Part shown: positions 59,597 to 64,000 of the stretch, piece by piece
How positions within the stretch are numbered: position 1 is the stretch's first letter
How the letters are laid out: each line of letters opens with the position of its first letter
Assembly (NCBI GenBank): GCA_017165825.1
Contig: CM029387.1
Span: 8,850,172-8,914,171 of the forward strand
DNA from: Hepsetus odoe
Lineage: Eukaryota > Chordata > Actinopteri > Characiformes > Hepsetidae
DNA length: 64,000 nt
Reading direction: 5' to 3'
Translations under genes and position numbers: made by a program
Notes under the pieces: model-generated
The model's database searches: none
What the model saw: only the letters and a program-made list of their open reading frames with translations
What the model was told of the DNA's origin: nothing

Positions 59597-59706
59597 TCCT
59601 TTGTACAAGTTGCTCCAGAGTTCTAGTTATGTCTAATAAAGTTGAACACAAGACTCCTGGCTACACGTTTACGTTTGAGCAACAACACCAAGACATTACA
59701 ACATCA
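59597..59706. repeat. Direct repeat R2 of unidentified element
   Basis: Partner of R1. Contains AATAAA on the + strand at 59635-59640, which R1 has lost. Confidence 0.7.
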
Positions 59707-61286
59707 CTTTTTGAGGTTGAAATTTAAGTCTGTTTAATGATGGAATAATAAGGCTGTTCACATAATGTAATAATGAGGATGTTAATATTAAGGCTGATAT
59801 AGGTTAACGCACACTATAATAACCAGGTCAACTAGGGGCCTCAAGGTTGAGTTCCTTGCCATAGTTTCTCACTGAAGCTTGAGCAGAGGAAAGGTCTTAA
59901 AGCTGCTGAAGTGCTGAAGCATGAAGAAAGTGCATAGCCCTGAGCTTGCACTGTGATTTATGCTGAGGGTCCACTGCCTGCTCTGCTGCCCTCCCCCGAG
60001 CAACATCACATGGGTCAACACATCCCCATCACACACAATACACGACTCTGGGCCAGCATACATGCTCTCCCATCAACCACAAGTACGAGAGCGAGAAAGA
60101 GAGTGAGAGTGAGGGGGGATAGGAAGATTCACTCCATCACTCACACTGTAAATGGAGCAGGGAAGTTGTGATGCCAAGGGAAGAAAGAAAGAAAGGAGTA
60201 AATGAGTGGAGGATGTGTGTTAAGATGTATGTTTGTATTTGGAAATATGGCTTCTATCAGCGGCAGAATATAAGTGTGCACTGTCATACTATCCAATCAT
60301 GTTTCCACAAAAAAGAAAACAAATGAACAATTTTATAAATTTCTTTACTATCTATGAAAAAAATGCAAATGCAGTCCAATCATTATAAATTATACAGTTT
60401 GTTGTATTTGATAAACTTTATAATTTATTATAACAATTAATAAAGTAATAAACTTCAGTATATTAAATTCAGTAATAAAATTCAGTATAGATTTAGAAGA
60501 TATATATACTTTTGCAGATAATACATTTGTGAAATGTATTCTATTATAAATAATTTACTTTCAATTTATTGTGGTTACTGTGTCACAACACAAAACATTT
60601 TGATATGTTAAAAATGAAAACAATCTGGGGAGTACTTAAGTAAAGTCTTTTTTTCCCCCTTTTTTTGTGTATTTTTTAAGTAGACTTGTTTCAGGTTGAC
60701 TGAAGTTGGTTTTTATTGGAAGCCAGTGCTGTTTTATGAGTTAATATAAGTTGGATATTCAGGCTTGGTCGAACAGTCTTGGTCGAACTAACTGTTGAAG
60801 ATCCAAAGACCTTTATAATAAACTAATATAACCTAATAAATACACTATAAAATAAATTAATGAAATCACTAAAAAGTAATATAGGTTAATCACAACAAAA
60901 TAGCACTGTACCATGATTGGCCTACATTTTAATCAGCCAGCGCTGCTCCTTTTCAGTGTGTTCTCTCTTTCTCCCCCCTTCACTCTGCTCTTGTTTTCAT
61001 GCAGGTGGAGCACAAATACCCACTACACTCACAGTTATGAGGCACGTCAGCTATTTGACACATTTTTGTTACTGAAAACAAATGATATTTTAAATATTTC
61101 TGCAAAACAAATACTTGAAAAACCCACTATTATTGTTTTGTTAATTACCATATTTGGCTCCACCCCTAGTTTTGAATATACATTTATGGAACAAGACTTC
61201 TGTGAGTAGTGACTGTTTTTTCTAACAATGTTGGGATGATGGCTCAAGTGGGAAAAAAAACTAGTGGACTCCTCACTTAAGGCACA

Positions 61287-61503
61287 AAGCAGCAGTGGCC
61301 TAGTGGTTAGGGACTAGACCCTGGGACCAGAAGGTTGCCTTGAAGGATCCTTGAGCAAGGTATCTTCCCCATCACTGCTCCCCGGGTGCTGGATATAGCT
61401 GCCCCCTGCTGCTCGTGTGTGCATGAGTGAAAAGCAGAAGTTGTGTTTCACTGTGTGCTGTGCTGTGTTTCACAATGACAAATAGTCACTTTTCATTTCA
61501 CTT
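61287..61503 (+). mobile_element. tRNA-derived SINE (main family), copy 8
   Basis: Head GCAGTGGCCTAGTGGTTAGG, with the B-box segment deleted (GGACCAGAAGGTTGCC). Body and tail complete, ending CACAATGACAAATAGTCACT plus TTTCA repeats. Confidence 0.87.
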
Positions 61504-61719
61504 GAAGGTTCTGTAATTCAGTGTTTTTCAATTGCCTAAAATATGATTTATTTGTGTCACACATATATATCTGAGAGGGTGCTAATACTGGACTTATTGA
61601 TTTTTAAACAAGAATCAGCCATTGGCCAGCCAAGAATATCTATAATAATATGAATATTCTGTACTCATAAACACCAAATACTACAAGCTGAAATTAGAGC
61701 AATGCTAAGCTAATGTGGA

Positions 61720-62080
61720 TGTCACTGTGAGGGGTCTACATCGAGTGGAAAATGTACTCTGGCTATGACCAGTTTCTGTCCTTGCACAAACCAACACTGA
61801 TTACACACAGAGATCAAGCAGTAAACACGGGAAACAGAGCCACAAGATGAAAGCCCCCAACCACACACACAAGGAGGGTATCGAGCTGTTTCAGCCACAC
61901 AATCAGCGCTGCTCATTTCATCCAGCTTGCTGCAACGCTTTCCCTTTCCTTTGTCGCCAGCGGCCACAAGCGCTTTCACGTCAAACGATTAATGATGAGG
62001 TTGAGAGGAGTGAAGCTGAATTCACCACATTTTGTTTTCATCTTATTCAGGGCTTCATGAAAACCTAATAATAGCAAATG
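61720..62080. promoter_or_regulatory. Possible conserved non-coding block
   Basis: Balanced unique sequence with CpGs and homeodomain-type cores (AACGATTAATGATGAG at about 61984). No credible coding frame. Function inferred only. Confidence 0.25.
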
Positions 62081-62309
62081 GCAATGTCAGCTTCTATTTT
62101 GAAACATTTAGGTGTGTTAACTGCAGTGTCAGGGCTGGAAAGCATACATGAATGGATCAAAAGTCTTTTGGAGATAGTAGAACGAGATTAAGGTCAAACT
62201 CATGAAATGGCCTATTCTGTTTTGGGCAGAGATAATTTGATTAGAGACAATGTGGGATTTTTTTCCAGCCAAATAATTTGTTAATTTTTATCATAAAATA
62301 TGCTTTTCC

Positions 62310-62453
62310 AAATAAGTTGGCCTGCGATGGGCTGCCGACCTGTCCAGGGTGTGTCCCCCGTCCTTCGCCCTGTGTGAGCTGGGATGGACTGGCACTCCCC
62401 CGCGACCCCGCTTGGGACAAGCGGAAGAAAATGAAATGAATGAAATAAGTTGG
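62310..62453 (+). mobile_element. Short LINE-tail insertion with 11-bp target duplication
   Basis: AAATAAGTTGG flanks the insertion on both sides (62310-62320 and 62443-62453). The 122 bases between carry the common fish L2-type 3' end: TGTCCAGGGTGTGTCCCCC, GTGTGAGCTGGGATGGACTG, CCGCGACCCCGCTTGGGACA, then an (AATG)n-like tail. The perfect duplication means the insertion is fairly recent and 5'-truncated. Confidence 0.85.
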
Positions 62454-64000
62454 CTTGAAATGATCATGCATTTTAAGCCAAGAAAAAATCGCACTATAAA
62501 CAAATGTGATTAACAAGATGGTGGTCCTTATTGTTAACTGCATGCAACTATTAAAGTACAAGACTACAATGACCAGATTGGCCACACGGCTATCTTGCTT
62601 CCATGCTGTTTATACTTGCGTAATGCTAAACCAGTTGGAAGTTACAATTTTGGCTGACCCATGACATGTCTTCAGAAATATCTTTCCTCTGCAATTCATA
62701 AGTATTTACCTCAAACCAAAGGATGGAAATGTATCTAGTTTTCCTTCATCTATTGTGACATGAAAAAATAGTGAATGCAAACCACTGCTTATATGTAATA
62801 AGTGTGACAAATATGTGGGTATTGTGGTGCTCATGCAAACCAAATAAAGCACATTATTTGTCTTTAGTCTTTACTGTGTCACATGGTGAAGGCAACAATA
62901 TAGTCATAACACTAAAACTAAAATTATAATTATAAAACACTCTTAAAAAATAAAGCAAGTTCTTGGCTCAAGATAGTGTCCAGGACAGTTTTGTAGATTT
63001 CCCTGATGAAACACACAAGTCATAAACATGTTAATGAATTGCTCACTCTGGCCAATATGAAATAGATAACATTACTGTTAGGAACATGACTATCACTTTA
63101 GCATTTATTTTGTCTCAATCAAGATTGTCAGGATTTCCTTATTTCCTGTGGGAAAGGACTCCCAGTGGCTTTATGATGCATCTGAGTAATGCATGCAGGG
63201 TAGACTGAGAAAGCAATGGTGGAGAAAACACAACAATAATTTACTTTCTGTCAAACTGAGGCTGAAGAAAGGATGCAAAACATGCGTGATGAATTACATG
63301 TTAGTTTTATGCCAAAAAGTCCCTTTAACAGATCAGTTCAAATGAGGCTCTTATATGCAATATCACAGAACTGAAACAAGTTAATGTATGATTCTAGCAA
63401 AAAACCTTTTACTGGTAATAAATAAAAAATATTCTAAGGCTTGAATTTTTTTTGTCCTCATTTACATCTCAGTACTACATATTTACGTATATGTAAAGAA
63501 TCCAAAGAATGCTTCAAAATGTAAAAGCTCTCCAAAAATACATATTTTATTTTAAAAGGTTTAATATAATCCTAACATATCAGCAGTATTAATTTTAGAT
63601 ATCTGCAGAATACCAGGTGCCCTTTACACCATGTCAAAATTTTTACTACCCATGGAAACATTTTAACTGCATTACCTTCATCAAAGGTTAAGATTAACAT
63701 CTTTTTGAGATGTGAGGTTTATTAGAACACTATGATATACAAGCAAAAAACAGCTAAAAGTTAGATATCAGAAAAAAAAAACATCAACAAAGCAACAGAA
63801 TTTCAGTGTCACCGCTAGAACGGCCTGCAGTCCCATCATCAGCTTGGGCTCCTTTTATCTTTATGTATAATGCAATGTGATCTGTCCTTCTCTAAAAGGG
63901 GCAGACAAGGAGCTCAAATGACTTCTCTGCCCTTTTTAAACAGGGCCATGTGGGGTCAAACATGAAAGGGAAAGACGGCATTTTAGGGGTGATGAGGTGG
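62454..64000. other. Terminal gene-free stretch
   Basis: AT-rich sequence. No gene, RNA or named repeat recognised. Confidence 0.5.

Larger units (their letters stand above)
58792..59706. mobile_element. Unidentified element with two 39-bp-repeat arrays
   Basis: Direct repeats R1 (58792-58904) and R2 (59597-59706) flank a GC-rich internal region. On the + strand the frame 58951-59385 contains five 13-residue units (about residues 52-120 of that frame; pattern SAxxxGTxALSPT). After a short spacer, 59455-59595 holds another 13-residue array (EGGASGSTSEAVR type, 39 bp per unit). On the - strand the second array is also open (SDVDPEAPPSLTA units, 59403-59651) and runs into R2, which reads LDITRTLEQLVQR; R1 reads LDITRVQEVLVQR in the same relative frame. 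Either strand could be the ancestral coding one. Reverse transcriptase, transposase and a clear primer binding site were not found, so the class is open. Confidence 0.5.

Overview
The window looks like nuclear DNA from a ray-finned fish. It has large introns, very many (AC)n, (AT)n and (GA)n microsatellites, several decayed Tc1/mariner-like transposons and many copies of a tRNA-derived SINE. The abundance of Tc1-like elements and the SINE type would suit an otophysan (catfish, characin or cyprinid group), but that is a guess. No bacterial, viral or organellar gene was seen. Only two protein-coding genes can be supported: onecut3 on the + strand and lingo3 on the - strand. Most other open frames are microsatellite translations, transposon debris or chance.

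Layout. 1-4.7 kb: upstream flank of onecut3, with microsatellites and two CpG-bearing stretches containing Onecut-type ATCAAT motifs. 4.3-4.63 kb: a dense (GT)n/(TA)n tract. About 4.7-6.3 kb: CpG island with the onecut3 5' leader and exon 1 (CUT domain). 6.3-30.2 kb: intron 1 (23.9 kb), carrying unusual CpG-containing unique blocks that are candidate enhancers, three decayed mobile-element regions and SINEs. 30.22-30.51 kb: exon 2 (homeodomain and C-terminus). 30.5-46.1 kb: gene-poor spacer. 46.1-48.6 kb: lingo3, coding towards lower coordinates. 48.6-64 kb: gene-poor flank dense in SINEs, Tc1 relics, an RTE-like LINE tail and an odd 39-bp-repeat element.

How the genes relate. onecut3 encodes a CUT-homeodomain transcription factor and lingo3 a single-pass leucine-rich-repeat/Ig neuronal membrane protein. 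Both human orthologues lie in 19p13.3, so this looks like a compact remnant of the same ancestral block. The genes are convergent and share no obvious promoter.

Most notable observations. (1) The onecut3 exon 1 reading frame is broken at least twice, including a 5-base loss inside the CUT domain, while exon 2 and both splice sites are intact. (2) The lingo3 coding region, a single exon in the mammalian LINGO genes as I know them, is split by a clean 90-bp GT-AG intron. (3) An unidentified element at 58.8-59.7 kb has about 110-bp direct repeats around two arrays of 39-bp (13-codon) repeats. (4) Onecut-type binding motifs recur in several candidate regulatory blocks around onecut3, suggesting autoregulation. 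No database search was possible, so conservation claims are inferences from composition and motifs.
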